The position numbers and the translations under genes are program-made. The notes below the pieces were generated by a model. That model did not search any database, was not told the DNA's origin, and saw nothing but the letters and a program-made list of their open reading frames with translations. Source: Amblyornis subalaris (Eukaryota; Chordata; Aves; Passeriformes; Ptilonorhynchidae). Taken from it: a stretch of 64,000 nucleotides of DNA. How positions within the stretch are numbered: position 1 is the stretch's first letter; the number at the start of each line of letters is the position of its first letter. Below are positions 24,126 to 37,900 of this stretch, piece by piece. The DNA lies in the NCBI GenBank assembly GCA_018881555.1, contig JACAXG010000032.1:694837-758836 (forward strand), read 5' to 3'.

Positions 24126-24707
24126 CTGGGGAAGGGATTGCTCACCCATGCTGCGCACTGGTGAGGCCACACCTCAAATCCTGGGTTCAGTTTTGTGCCC
24201 CTCATGACAAGAAAGACATTGAGGGGCTGGAGCATGTCCAGAGAAGGGAACGGAGCTGGGGAAGTGTCTGGAGCACAAGNCTGGTGAGGAGCAGCTGAGG
24301 GAGCTGGGGGGGCTCAGCCTGGAGAAAAGGAGGCTCAGGGGGGATCTTCTTGCTCTCTACAACACCCTGACAGGAGGGTGGAGCCGGGTGGGGGTCGGGC
24401 TCTGCTCCCCGATAACAAGTGACAGGTTGAAAGGAAATGACTTAAAGGAAATGACCTAAGGTTGCACCAGAGGTTTAGATTGGATATTAGGAAAAATTTC
24501 TTCACGGAAAGAGTTGTGAAGTGCTGGAATAGGCTGCCCAGGGAAGTGGTGGATTCAACATCCCTGGAGGGATTTAGGATACATGGAGATGTGGCACTGA
24601 GTGTCATGGTTTAGTGGTGACTTGGCAGTGTTGGGTTAATGGTTGAACTCAAAGATCTCAAAGGTCTTTTCCAACCTAAATGATTCTCTGATTCTCGAGT
24701 CCTATGA
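24126..24707 (+). mobile_element. CR1 LINE, end of ORF2 plus 3' UTR
   Basis: One of the two longest CR1 copies here. It covers the 3' part of ORF2 ('gtgaggccacacctcaaatc', 'gacaagaaagacattgagg', 'gagcatgtccagagaaggga', 'cagcctggagaaaaggagg') and the 3' UTR ('ggatattaggaaaaatttct', 'gcccagggaagtggtggatt'), ending 'tttccaacctaaatgattct'. It is closely similar to the copy at 53340, so both belong to one subfamily. The frame is broken by 'aaggaaatgac' duplications and an N. The left border is approximate. Confidence 0.93.
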
Positions 24708-26529
24708 AATATAGCAAAGGAAATGTCGGGTGGTCATCAGTAAATCTTTATGTCTCCNTGGAGCAGGTCCACAGGGGATGAGTGGAGATCTATTTGACTC
24801 ACAAAGGAATTCATGTCATCCCCTTAAACACATACATGAGGCTATCAGGAATACTGAAAATCGTGGAGTCTGCAAGTTCTCCTGGCTAAGCCGTATAAAA
24901 CACCAGCCAGCTAGTCCAAACCCACAAACTGGAGTTCAGAAGACAATGTAGAAGGGATCAAACTCAAATTTTCTTTCTGACATCCTTCGTCTCAGAGTGC
25001 ACCATGGAACATTCTGCCTGGAAGTATTTTTTTNCAGGATTTTTTAAACTTTATTTTGGGACAAGAAACAGAAATTTCCTGAGAAAGGAAATTTCCAAGC
25101 ATCTTTTGACAATCTGCAGTGGTGGTAAGTTGCAGGACATTGTGCAGCTTGAGACCTTCTCATCTCTGCTCTGTATTTTACCACTGGGGCACAAATCCAC
25201 GTGCATGATGTGACACAGACCAGTTGAGCCAGAGTGTAGCACAAACCTGCTTTTCACCAAAACACAACCTACAGACTTGGTCACTGCCTCAACACTTTGA
25301 GTGACATCCTGATACCACCAAAGTCAAATAGAAGTTTCTCTCATTCAGCTGAATTCAGCTGACAATGGAAAATGCATCAGTTTTCTCAGCCTTGGCAATC
25401 TGCAGCATTACCACCTTCCAAAGAGTCAATCAAGCACCATTTTGAAACAGACCTTTTCACTTCTGGGCTTTNCTTCCTGGCATTTGTCAGCAGATGCTGC
25501 AGGGAGCTCTCTAAAGCTCTTCCCAAAGCAGTGCTTTCAAGAACAAAAGCCTCTGGCCTTGGCGTAAGCACTGGAGAATGGTAACCTGGTCCCAAGCCTG
25601 CCCCATGTATTTTGCAAATCCCCAGCCATCTGGGCAGAGAAAGCACTTCCTTGGAGAGGAATGCATCCCCCCATGTGAGCAAGGTCTAAAAAAGAGCTGG
25701 ACATTGAATGCTAAATAATAAAAATACNCATCAGCACTTTCTCCACCTGAAAAGAAGGCAACTGTACTCTGCAGCAATGCTTTCCCCTCCTTCCTTTTGC
25801 GTTTGTCAGGTTGTTTCTGTAGCTCTGTCCAGCACACATAGCAAATCCTCCTTCATCCTCCTGCATCCTCCTGCAGTGCCACTGTGCTTTGTACAAAGGC
25901 ACTGTTCCTGTAAAGTGAATTCTGCTCTCTGAAGGGTGGAACTTGAGCCATGGTCCATCACTGCAGCAGGAGCAGAGCTGAACAAGCTGCTGGCAAGGGA
26001 TGTTNCTTCCCCATCTATTCCACAGCCTCATAACTTGTGGTAGCTGCAAGCAGAGTCAAGGTAGATATAAATGACAGCAGGGATTATTTAGGTTTTGAGT
26101 TAAAAGGGTCTTTTATGTTGAAGATGTTTCATCTCCTTAAGACCATGGCTTGAGCTAAGCTCCTGCTGCTTGTGGCAAGTCTACATCAACATTTTAGATG
26201 GGGTAGTGGTACATACTTGTCCAGTGATTCATGCCAACAATGATTTATGCCAACAATGATTTGAAATCCCTCAAGAGAACCGTAGAGATGAGACTTATCA
26301 AGGAACNGAACCAGTTAGGAATTTTCCCACTCCCAGAACTGGGTTGGGTATGAAAGCAGTATTTCCATGCCCTCTCAACATTTGCAGAGCAGGCACAAGA
26401 GCAAGTGCTTTGTTTCAGCGANAGCCACAAATATCTCACCTGAGCTTGACTATATTTTCATATTCTGAATCATTTCCCNGCTCCTGTGTTCTCCCTGAAG
26501 ATGAGGCAGAGGGATGATCCTGAAAGAAG
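24708..26529. other. Non-coding, no recognised gene
   Basis: Open frames reach about 112 codons on the minus strand (25711-26049) without a recognisable domain. A perfect 16-bp tandem pair lies at 26231-26262. Confidence 0.5.
26231..26262. repeat. Perfect 16-bp tandem duplication
   Basis: ATGCCAACAATGATTT occurs twice in succession with no mismatch, suggesting a recent local duplication by slippage. Confidence 0.9.
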
Positions 26530-26680
26530 AATCATAGAATCATAGAATCATAGAGAAGTTTGTGTTGGAAGAGANCCTAAAAATCATCTTGTTCTGACCT
26601 CCTGCCATGGGCAGGGACACCTTCCACTAGACCAGGTTGCTCAGAGCCCCATCCAGCCTGGCCTTGAACACTTCCAGGGA
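26530..26680 (-). mobile_element. CR1 LINE 3' end with 8-bp tail
   Basis: The + strand starts with 'aatcatag' three times, the reverse complement of the CR1 tail, then 'ctgccatgggcagggacacc', 'ttccactagaccaggttgct', 'cagagccccatccagcctgg' and 'ccttgaacacttccagg'. It stops abruptly, so it is a short 5'-truncated insert of the same general type as the 10.5 and 18.2 kb copies. Confidence 0.93.
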
Positions 26681-28834
26681 AGAAACATGACTCCAAGTTC
26701 TCCAAGTTAGAAGCCCAAAGCTGATGCCTCCAACACATCTTCTGCTCAGGATCAGCTCACGTGGCTACACCACAGACCCTTCTTTTCCCCCTTCTTTCGA
26801 TTTCCTTCACCTTGAACACTTCACACATTCCACCTAACTAGTGGTTAACACAGAATTGTTTTCATTAATAAAAAAGGCCTCCTGTGTGACTAATTCCTCT
26901 GTTAGACAGAACAGGGTGGGTGAAATAATGACTACAATTGGGTACCATATGGCTGCAGGGCAAGAAAAATATTAGAGAAATAAATTATTAGTATTAGAAA
27001 CTTTATTTGGAATAAGTCTTAGAAAGTGCTTCTAGAAGCAATAATAACAGTTATAATTAATGAATGCACTGCCAAGTATTGACCAAAAGATTCTTACAAG
27101 TTCACCTTTCATTTCCTCAGTGCCTGACTACTCAATTTGTTTTCTTATTAAAAACCANGGGCTTTGTGAAAATGTCTTTGAAAACAATCCTTAGGATACA
27201 ACTACTCCTTGTAAAAAAAAATTCATCAAGAATCCACTTTTATGCACCATTTTTGTGTCAATACCTATTGTTTTAGAAGCTTTGCATGGTATTTTAAATT
27301 TGAAAATAAAAGTACTGTCATATTTGCCTGTCAGATAAATGACATATTCGAAGACATTTGTATAGACAATGAAATGACTCTGGGACCTGAAAAGATCTGT
27401 GTTGGGGAACTCTAAATTTACCAGAGTAAAGTTATTTGGAGAATAACTAGAAGGAGGGGCAATCAAGACAAGAGGAGGATAACATGACAGTTGATTGTAA
27501 TTGCTGAATAACAAATGGCCGAAATTTATTGTCCAAAGGATAAGCCCAAACAACAATGAAATATGGAGAAAAAAGATATAGATTTGTAAATCAGAATTCT
27601 CGGGCTAAATTTAAATCATAATTTTCCTGGCATACTTTTCCTTTTGGTGTTTCCACTGGTAGTATTTTATGCTGCTGTATGCAAGCAAGCCAGAAGATTT
27701 AAATCACGCAGATTACACACAAAGGGATGCTGGGTGGGTCCATCCTTCCNGATCCTTCCACAAATATTCCGAGAAGGGACATTTATTGCCCTTCATCAGC
27801 TCCCACATCTCACTACGTGCTTGGGTGAGCCATCAGTCACAAGGAGTGAAACCTTGAGCTGGAGTTTAACACACATAAATCACTGCTGCTGGATCCAAAA
27901 CCACGCTTGGCAGGTGAAGACTGTGGTGATGCAGGTGCTAAAGGGAGACATGCACGTGCCTTTGGTGCCCTACCCATGTAGGGCAGGGGACTGTGAGAAA
28001 TGGAACATGAGGAAGTCTTGCTTCCATGCAGAGCAAGGTCAGAGAATACTTGCAAATTATGGAAATGTGGTGATGGATGCAGTTAAATGTACTAGCAAGG
28101 CTGTCTTACCTGCTGGCATGTCAATACACAGAATTATTTGCATTGTTTGTCCCTGCAGGGGAGGGCTATTCAGCAAAGGGGAATTTCACAAAATTGAAAG
28201 TTTTCCCTTCCTTTTTAGCAAAGGACATGCATCATACAGACATTTTCAACACCCAAGTTCTCTGCTATTTTAGCACCTCCATTATCAACAAGGCCTTTTG
28301 CTGTGGGATCCTGATATTTCCAGAGCCTTCCCATGGGATTGTGCTCTTTTGCTCTCAGACTGAGTACACAAAAAGCCATTGATGCAACTTCTAGTCTTTT
28401 TGCCTTTGGTTTGCTAGCAATCTGAAACCTTGCAGCTCATGTTCTGTGACATGGATCCTTAGACCCATCTGTCCATAACCCAGTTTTCCTGCAATTATGA
28501 AACAAACAGATTTCAATCTCCCACTGTCCTTTCCATCCCTATATGCTCTTATGCCCTGAGAAGTTCCTTCATCATATATTTATACACTAGATTATCAAAC
28601 AATGACTGTTTCCCATTTTTGCCTCTGTGTCAGATATGTTGGACCAAAAGGTTTCCCTTGCTAATTAGGATATAAAAAGCAGGGCCTGACATTTGGGCTT
28701 TGTTTCCACGTGCAGCTGCCAGATGGACTCAAGCAGAGGATGTCTAAGCAGGTGACTGCAGGAGCCAGCAAGGCAAATACAGAGCCTCCTTTAAAATAGA
28801 AACACTCTCTGCAGGGAGGTATTACCCTTTCTCT
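26681..28834. other. Non-coding; long but unassigned open frame
   Basis: 27644-28273 on the + strand is open for 209 codons, the longest frame in the window, but it starts without ATG, includes one N codon and shows no domain I know. A good splice acceptor (pyrimidine-rich, then AG at 27661-27662) lies near its start. No clear matching in-frame donor was found, so I do not call a gene. Confidence 0.4.
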
Positions 28835-28944
28835 AAAATCATAGAGCCATAGAAGCATTTAGGTTGAAACAGACCTCTGAGATCATCAAGTCCAACAGTC
28901 AGCTCAGGTCTGCCGAGTCCACTACTAAACCATGTCCCTAAAAT
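28835..28944 (-). mobile_element. CR1 LINE 3' tail
   Basis: The reverse complement of the same 3' end as the 24.1 kb copy: 'atcatagagccatagaagca', 'tttaggttgaaacagacctc', 'gagatcatcaagtccaac', 'gccgagtccactactaaacc' and 'atgtccctaaa'. About 110 bases remain. Confidence 0.9.
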
Positions 28945-30233
28945 GTACCTGGGCTTCTGGAAAAGGGCAAACTGTGGCAGAGGTAAGTTATGGGCCTTAC
29001 CTGTGATGGCCAGAATGGCAGGAGGATCTGAGTCCATGAAGCGTACAACTCCTAGGTCCAAGCCCCTTTGCTTTATATTGCTGCCTTTGCTACACGAGCT
29101 AAGGGGAACTGCGTGTGAGTTAAGATGATAAAAGTTCTCAGGGAAATACTGTGCTTCTCCAAACTTCTTCCCAACACAGTGGAGCAGACAGCCCAAGCTG
29201 GCTCCCAGGCTGGATGTTGTATAAGAAAACTCTCCNGAAGTCTGAGTGTTTCCTCCATACGAGTCACTGCTCCTTGCATACATCCATTCCAAAACACGAT
29301 GTTCCCAGTTCTGGTTTGCCTGTGATACCCTCTGAACTAAGGTTTGAGAGGCCTCTGGCCTCATCCCTTCCCCAAATTGACCCCTTCACCTTCATCGGAT
29401 GTGGGCAGAAGTTCACATTTTAACTCCTGAGACAGACTTGAAAAAGGGCTTTCNTAGGGAATCCAGCAGGGATTCCCTAAGACTTTAATATCAGTCACTG
29501 ACTTGCAGATGAAGTGTAGGATGGGCTTCTTAACTTCTTTGAGCTAACTACCTAAATGTTCTTCCAGCCCCACTGAAATGCATAAACATTTTTTTATTTG
29601 TTCAGCCATGTTCAAAGGTACCAAATAAACATGCTGGCAACTGAAAAGCCAATGGAGATTCAGCTATGACTTTTTTCCCCACTATATGTATTTTCTTTGT
29701 CCTTTAACACTCAACTACAAAGTGAGCGATGATAGATGATTTTTCAATTTGAATCATGATCACTGTGAGATGTTAAAGGACAAAGGAAATAAATCATCTG
29801 AAAAGGAGGTGGTGGTGTTTTCATCATTCAAAGCCCATTCCAAATTGTTGGCAAATAAAAGACCTCCTTGATGATGGCAATTTCATGTTCTCTATCTCTC
29901 CTTGAGGAGGAAGTGCATTTGATGGCTTTAAATTTTAGTTATCAGCCTGGTGATTTTTCAGGGCAAAAAGGTCAAAACCTTGCATAATATTGAAAAGAAA
30001 GCTGTGAATAAGAAATAAACAGTGCAGGTGAAGAGGAGCTTTATACCCTTTGAAATTTCTGTAGGAGGAAAAAACTCTCTTATCAAACTACGTTTTCCTT
30101 CCAAACTCAAGGAAAAAAAATCAAACTCACTTCCTGTCAAGCCAGGCTTTGAAGTTTTTGCCCCAGCATAAATGCTAACAAACAGTGCAGGTCTCTGCCA
30201 TCTTCACTCGTGACCATCTGTTGGAAAGGTGCT

Positions 30234-30267
30234 GGATGCTGTAGAGTTTTGGATGCTGTAGAGTTTT
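30234..30267. repeat. Perfect 17-bp tandem duplication
   Basis: GGATGCTGTAGAGTTTT occurs twice head to tail, followed by a partial third copy (GGAT). Confidence 0.9.
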
Positions 30268-32949
30268 GGATAACTCGGGCATCTTCTCTGGGGCTCTGCC
30301 TCCAAGCCAGTGAAGCATTGTTATTATGTCCTTCAGCCATTATAAACCACGGTTTAGGAACAAGGTTTTGAATGCTGTAAAATGTGCTAATCTACAGACT
30401 GTTCTGTTTCTTACCTATCAAGCAGTACCACTGTCAGAACCATCTTGGGTTCATATTTCGTGCCCAGCAATGCAAACAATTTCATCTGAGTTTACTTACA
30501 GAAGCTGAAAATAAAAACATTTTGCACTTTAGCACTGGCTTCACTTACCCGCCTGAAGTAGCTTTAGAACAGAGTGCAGCACAAATTCTCTGGTTTNACA
30601 GCTGTATGATCCAAAGGTCTGGATTACTCTAAATATTTACGCTCTCCACATCTCCAGGATGGTGAACATGTAAAGTTACTTGTGGGATTACTGGTGAAAA
30701 AAAAGCTTCCTGTGCCATATGCAGTGATCCACATTTACTAGAGTGTTAATGTAAGATTCCTTGCNATCATCCTTAGTGCAGATGGTGGATCCCTCACACT
30801 AACACTGGCTCACTGGAGTCTCTGTAGGATTGATATCCAGGAAATGCATGTCCCTGTGACCTGGAAATTCTGACTAAATGACAGACTGAGTCCTCCAACA
30901 AGGCACAGGAAGCTGGAGAGATTTAGAACTTTGCAGGGATATTTTTACCCTCTGAGGACTGGACAGCAGCCTGTGAGTTACACAAGGGTTCTAGAACAAT
31001 CTGAAAACAAGATGTAAAAACCATTGCTAATAAATAGAAAGAAAAACCTTACACTAGCATATTTCCAGAAATTGTGGAATCAAATAGCTGCCCTTTTGCT
31101 TGGGGTTCACACATATTTATTGCTACCTTACCGAAAAAGCCTTGGTTTTACAGTCAAAGGTATTGCAGCATGAATCCTAAACCAGAGATTAAGTGAAATC
31201 TGTAGAGACAGTTTTGGTCATTAACTTTTACTGACAAACCCATTTGATATAATTATCATATGTTGCAGGTAATGGGCAGAGACACAGTTTACCACTGCAG
31301 GTTTTTTTTCACCCATCCCCACATATAAATCCTTAGGCTCAAATCCCAGCCAAAGTCCTACCTTGTGCCACAGTGGTGCCCTGGGTAGAAAGCAATGTAG
31401 GCTGTTGTAGCTGGAGAACCACGCTGCTGGTAACTGGCCATGATGGATTCTGCCACATTGAACATCAAAGTCTTCCTCTAGATATTTAAAACATAGTCAG
31501 GGAAAAGGGGTTTCCTTCTGCACTCGCACACTGGGTGGGCCACCCGGGTCACTTTACAGCATAGCTCCTAGTTTAACCCTCCTGAGGATCTGGGGTTAGA
31601 GGCTATTTGTGAGAAGATGCAATTGAACTGTAGCTCTACCATTCAAATTTATTTGCTGTGTTGCCTAAGACACTATGGAACACTGGAGATTTCTATCATC
31701 TGTATATCATAAGCATCACAAAGCAACCAATTTAAGCAGTGTTATTGATAGTGAGGACAATGCNATACTCACTCTTTCATCTGTTACAGAATAGGCAGGG
31801 TTTGTAATAAGATGTTCCTTTTTTTGTATCTCCTTTTCCCTCCAGCATACTGCACGTCTCATCAATGCATCACCTCTCCATCTCATTAACTATCTGTGCT
31901 CAGAAGACCTCATTTTTCCCCTTGCCTCCGCTCGTTAATTTCCTTCTTCCTCTTTCCCACTGTTTCTCTCTGCCACATTATTTTTTATGTCTCTGGAGTA
32001 TTATGGGAGGGCTGGCGAGAGAATGCTGTTTGTGGTACAGATGATGTAGTACAAAAAGATCCTATTTTTCTCATATGAATGGAAGCCTGTAGCAGATCTG
32101 GCTTAATTTGTCAACAGTCTATGTGTAATCATGTTTTAGAGGTGCATAGAAAAGATTTGGGACCAACCTGTTTAAAACCCAATTAGAGAGACATGGAGCT
32201 AGGTACAGGTTAACAACTCGAGGATGAAAAATATACAAGTCCGTGGTGCTTAAGCTGAAATGTTAATTAAGACAGAAAAAAGGGAAGTCTGTGATAGCAA
32301 TCAGGTGAGACTGCACTTTTTGAACTTCAACTTTATAGCTCNATGCTTTCCATGTAAATTTTCCAGAGAAGGAAGGTCTTCAAAAACGCTCCTCCCTTCC
32401 TAGATGTTCTCATAGCAAAAAAGCCAAACAGGCCTTTAGGCGGAGAAAATCGAAAAGAGTCATTGAACAAAAAAATACCAGGATATCAAGGAATATAAAT
32501 CAGCACATTTCCACAGATATCAGAGAAACAGTAGCAACTTCTACAAGCCAGAGTTAAAGGTGTCACAGAGAAAACAAAATGTTGTCAGTCCAGTTTTGGA
32601 AAGACAGTGCTGTCCATCTCTCTGAAGAGAAAAGGGTTACAGTTAAATAAAGAGCCCTAGCAGAAAAAGCCAAGGCTTTGGTCCTTAGTGTGCACAAGCT
32701 GCAGAGCAGTGTGGAAGTGAATAAATCAGGAATTCACTGCACAGTGACCATTACATCTGAGAACATGGTGGGATGATTTGGGTTTAAGGTTGTTGAGTGG
32801 TTTTTTGGACGGAATAATGCAATTATAAATGGCAATTTGCCATTAGCCACATTAAAACTTTAGTAGATTAATAAGGTCCCAGGTCTGACCATCTGGATAA
32901 CATTAGCAAGATCATTCAATCCAGTTGCTCCCTGGACATAACCTTATTC

Positions 32950-32964
32950 TTTTTTTTTTTTTTT
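32950..32964. repeat. T15 homopolymer
   Basis: A run of fifteen T. It could be the poly(A) end of a minus-strand retroposon, but no body was recognised next to it. Confidence 0.8.
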
Positions 32965-34781
32965 AGACACTTTTTCTGTTTGGCCAGTCTAAAGGTACCA
33001 TAGTGGCCTGACCCCAAAAGAAAATCTTCCCTTTCTTTAGTCCATTTTGATCACCTTTCCCTGAACAATTTCTGTGTCTATTATATCCTTTTTATGACAG
33101 AACATAAAAAAGTAGGAATCAAGGTTGAGATGCAGCACTGACTTANATGGAGCAATGAAAATGACCCTAAGTATTCCTACACCTTTATTACTAAATAGTC
33201 ATTTCATCAAGTCCCTGGATGTTACTGACCTTCAGCAGCAGTTCCCTGCAATCTCCTGATGCCACAGTGGTAGTCAGGCAATGAAGGTAACCCTTTTCTT
33301 TCTATTATTTTTATCTCCTTNCCAAAGCATTGTGAGCTGACATTAATCCATCCAGCCAGTGAAGNCTCTACCTGCAGCATTTCATGTTATAATTTCTGTA
33401 GTTAAGGTGCCACTTATTAATTCACAGGTGTAAGACATCAAAACACACAACAGACATGAGTGGCACGTGTTTTATAGACTGGTCACACACATGAGCAGGA
33501 AGTGTCAGAAGTGGCACCCCTTGTGACACAGGATTGTCACCTTTGCCATCAGGAGTGGCCTGATGCTGTGTTATCAGTCAGGCCTAGCTGGGATGTGCTG
33601 CTCAGTGAGAGCATTTTAAAATAGATGAGCAGTGGTGCTGCAGGCACCTGAGATCAGGTGAGGGGACAGGCCGCACTCAGAAGCGATGCTGGTGGATTTC
33701 AGTAATATTGGGATTTATTTCCTCACGAGTGTCATCTCCCACNCTCCTGGGGGAATCACTCATGCTGTGGAAGTGAAGAAAATATTCCTATCAAGCCCAT
33801 CACCAGAGACACTCAGGTGTTTCTCCTCTGTGAGGAGTGAGGGCAGNATGATTCAGTGTTCTCTGCCTCTCTGTGCCAGAGGCAGGGCACACAGGCATGT
33901 CACAAGGGGTGGGAAAGGTTATTTATGTGTTTACCACTTCCCTGGTGTCCTAAAATTTCCCCTCCTCCCGGCAAGTCATCTGATACTTCTCAGCACCTCT
34001 GTTAGGACTGTGAGTGACTCCAAAATCATCACAGGAAATTCTGTGGTTCAGTGCCNTGGGCAAAGAAACAGCTGAACTGGAAGGATTTTAGAAAATATTA
34101 AACTTGCTGCTTGAATATCCTCGATATCCTGTGGCTGGCTTTCCAATCAATGGGGTGTCATGCATGGCTCTTCAGAAGCTTGGGTAGATACCAGTGAGCA
34201 TGTTCTCCTTTTAGTCTTCCTCTTTTCAAAAAACTTCACTTCTCTTTGTCTTCTTTTGCTCTCCACACAGACAGACACAAACAGACCCTTTCCCAGCCTT
34301 CCTCTCATTTTTTTCTGAGCATCCTTAGTTATAAGAGCAGAAACCCAAAAGTTTAAAAAAAGCCTCTACTGAAATAACCCCACTGAAAACCTGTCTGAAA
34401 GGAAGACACTTAAAAAATGAGGTGAGTGGTACATTCAGACTGTCATAGGACTATTTTGAGCTCCTGTTCTTGGATTTGGGTTGGGTTTTTTTTGAGCTCA
34501 AGTTCAAAGATGACAGTGCAGTAGCTCTTCTGAGAAGAAGTGGAATAAGTGGATGACCATGATAAATGAAACTATTCTTTCCTGTGATTAGCCTATAAGT
34601 AAAAAGAAAGATAAGTATGACTAAACTCTTCCACAGCAAAAGAATAAAATTAACAGAAAAGGACAAACTCCGAGCAGACAGTACCTCTGACTGCTGTTTA
34701 ATAGTGACTGAAGAAAAAAGTAGAAATAACCTGCAAAGAGGACTTACAACTGGGTGTGTTTTGTTGGTAGTAGTGATCAAT

Positions 34782-34938
34782 CCCTGCCCCATCCCTGGAA
34801 TTGTTGAAGGCCAGGCTGGATAAGACTNGAAGCAACCTAGTCTAGTAGAAGGTGTCCCTGCCCATGGCAGGGATTTGGAATGAGGAATCATCTTTAAGGT
34901 CCCTTCCAACCCAAGCCATTCTGTGGTTCTCTGATTCC
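34782..34938 (+). mobile_element. CR1 LINE 3' end
   Basis: Sense CR1: 'gccccatccctggaattgtt', 'gaaggccaggctggataaga', 'ctagtctagtagaaggtgtc', 'cctgcccatggcaggg' and 'aaggtcccttccaaccc', ending 'ccattctgtggttctctgat'. It keeps the last approximately 155 bases only. Confidence 0.92.
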
Positions 34939-37900
34939 AAATACCAGGGAATGCAATTACTTAAGAAACTGTGATGCTCCTTATAACCTCACAAAATGAG
35001 AAATACTCACCTCAGAAAACATGGCATTCCCTATAGAACNTCTATTCTTTAGAATTATTGTCTAAGAAAAAAGGTGGCACTGCTGCCTTCAAGTCTCTTG
35101 CTATTCAAGCGGTGCTACCTACTTGATTATATTCTTAAAACTTTTGCTGTGTTTGACATTTATTATAAACCTGCAGCTCTAAGATTGGTGACAGTACGGA
35201 AATATCAAACCACCTCTGTTTTTCATGTATTTCCCACATGCCTGGCAGAAGGTATTTCATAGGAAACAAATATTGTATATTCCTTGGACACAAAACACTC
35301 AAAAGTTTAAAGATCCTTAGGAGACCTTTTCTTCTGTAAAAAAATCATAATTTGTGATACTGTTTCGTGACTTTGAAATGGTCTCTTTTGTGATTTTGAC
35401 TATCAATACNAGGAACTGCTGCAGGGTTTAATTCTCAGTCTCAAGATAGGCCAAAATAAACCTTCTGAGAAGACAAAACAAGTTGTTTGACTTGTTCAGC
35501 TCGATAAAAACAAAGTCATCAGCTTCACTGTTAATTTCTAGCAGAGACATCCATCTGTGAACAATATGAGAAACAGTCAGGGGACAGAAAAAGGACATGA
35601 ATCTTTTTCATCTGAATCCCCAGACACAATCTCAGTTACTGTGCTGGGTTGCTAACACTTACACAATAAATAATGGTTCAAATNTATCCCAGGTGTAATT
35701 CAGTGGAGTTAGCAGGGGGATGAATTGCTCTGTTCAGATGTGATTACCCCCATTTATTATAAACACTTTTGATAACTTGTTATAAATCTGGGGTATTTCT
35801 AGCTTCCATGCCAGCAGTACTGGTGATATGCTCAACACAACTGCAGCAGAGGTGGCAGTTTGGCTGACAGAGAAAGAGATATTCGGGCACAGATGCACTT
35901 TGCTGCTGTGTGAGGCAAGATAAAGGCTGCATTCGGAAAAAGAGGTCATTTTAGAGCAAGGAACTTCATACTTTGAAGTATTTGTATAGCTTGCAATTGT
36001 TGGGAGGCCTCCAGAGGTCTCCATATATGCTGAACTATTCTGTTTTTTTCAGGTAAATAAGCAAACAGAATGTCTGGAGTGGAAAACTGGTCTTGATGTG
36101 TGGATGTGCTGTATGCATTCCTCCTCCTNCTCTCATCATACAAAGCTGGAAAACTCTCGCAGAGCAACTGCCACCACGAAGGATTCAATCCTGTCACGTA
36201 CTGTCATCCCCTCCACTTAAGCCCCTCTAGGAAACGACCCACTCCTGTGCTCAGTGCAGGACAAGGCACCTTTCAGTCTCCAAGAGGTGGCTGTTTTCCC
36301 ACTTGCTTATCTTCCCATATGGAACCCAAAGAGCAAAGAGACTCTGACAACACAGCCAGAGTCAGCTTGAAAAAAAAATGTAGAAGCAGCCTGGAAATGT
36401 GTAATGGGGGAAGAAACACCTTGCAGTGAATAGAGCAGCACCTGGGCTGGTGCTGTCAGAAGCAGCCCTGTGTCATCACCACCCTGCCCAGGCTGGGACA
36501 AGTGTCGTCCCCTGGAAGAACATGGGAGCATGAGGAAGAACAGCACCTGCCCAGCAAGGGACAGCCAGGGGAGAGCAGAGACCCCCAGGTGCTGTGTGTG
36601 AACTCACAGAGCATTTCACCCCAGGACGTACATCTGGAGCACCCACACCANACCCCTCGTGTGGCCCCAACTGTATTATTGAGGTTGATCTGTTGAATTA
36701 AATGACATTGAGCCTGCATGTACTGTTCAGCAATTATCAGCTAATGACATGCTGTTATCAGTGTATTTCCTTGAGCATGATTTGGGTTTAAAGAGTATGA
36801 ATCGACTCGTTGCAAAAACCAGTAGCATTAATTTTTCATTCCACCAGTAAAACATGCCATCACATTTAATGGTGACTGAGACCCTTAGCTCCACTAATCA
36901 TTTGTTAGGTCTCACAGGGAACATAAGATACAGTGCAATAGCACTGCAGTGTAATAGCCTCATCCTTACCCCTCGGGATCTGACAAAGCTGTACTGCAAC
37001 AATTCCGGTTTAAAACTTGTAGCTCATTTATCCATTCACTAAAGTGCCTCAAAACCAATTTACAGTTAACCACCAGGTGGACCTGGAGAAAATACAGACT
37101 TAACACGGCAAGCCATTGTATTGCACCCATTATGTTTTCTTCTACTTTAACAGTAACATCTTGGATCAAATTAAATCCAGTGCTAAACCCAGCTACTTCA
37201 AGCAGAGCCTTGCCAACGTCCTCTTCACACCCCTTAGGCCCAGCAATTTTCCAAATGGATATGGCAAAAAAAAAGAATCCCTTGAGCCTTGTTTATTTTG
37301 CCTGGTAATTGATGAGCAACCTTGGGGTACATGTATGCATCCCCCTGAGGGAGGCTGAGCTCAAACACTTGCTGTGTTCATTGTAGGTAATGGGTTTCCT
37401 TTCTGAGCTGCTCAAAAGCAGTTTCGTCTTGAAGGACAAGAACAGGAGACACAGGGTGACAACCATTTCATCTTTACTGCAGAGAAGCGTTACAAGCTTG
37501 CTGGACATCTGACTGCCCATCTAACCACTCCTANAGGAAGATCTATATGTGTTTTGATAATTTATTTACTAAAACTATGCTGTAAAACAAAAGGTTTAAA
37601 ATCACTATATGCTTTTCTGGTTATTGATTTCTTTGCTTTTTCATGTTGTCTTTCACAGCATCCAGTTTTGCTAAAAGCTCTACCTCACCTAAAACACAAA
37701 AAGTGAAGAAAATTTCCCCTTTTTCAGTGTTTTGTCAGTCAGTGTCTTCCTAAACCAGATGCCAACTTATTTTTTGTAGTTGTCTATGGACTTTTTTTCC
37801 CTAGAATTGCTTTTGGATATTTGTTGCTGTAGTGTGATATGTGCTTNGTAGTCTCTATCCTGGGACTGAAATGCCACCAAGCAATGCTACTTGCCATAGA

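Larger units (their letters stand above)
28945..34781. other. Non-coding, no recognised gene
   Basis: No repeat family identified in nearly 6 kb apart from a 17-bp tandem pair at 30234 and a T15 run at 32950-32964. A minus-strand frame of 180 codons (28822-29364) reads out of the CR1 tail and is not a recognisable protein. 33440-33660 is GT/CA-rich with unclear origin. Confidence 0.45.

Noticed and set aside
24603..24640. TGTCATGGTTTAGTGG, similar to the start of the LTR-type element at 1227
   Set aside because: The text before and after it continues the CR1 3' UTR (ending in ccaacctaaatgattct), and the same wording occurs in other CR1 copies, so it is not an LTR start.
28822..29364. 180-codon minus-strand frame
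   Set aside because: Its C-terminal end is the CR1 tail, it contains an N codon and matches nothing I know.
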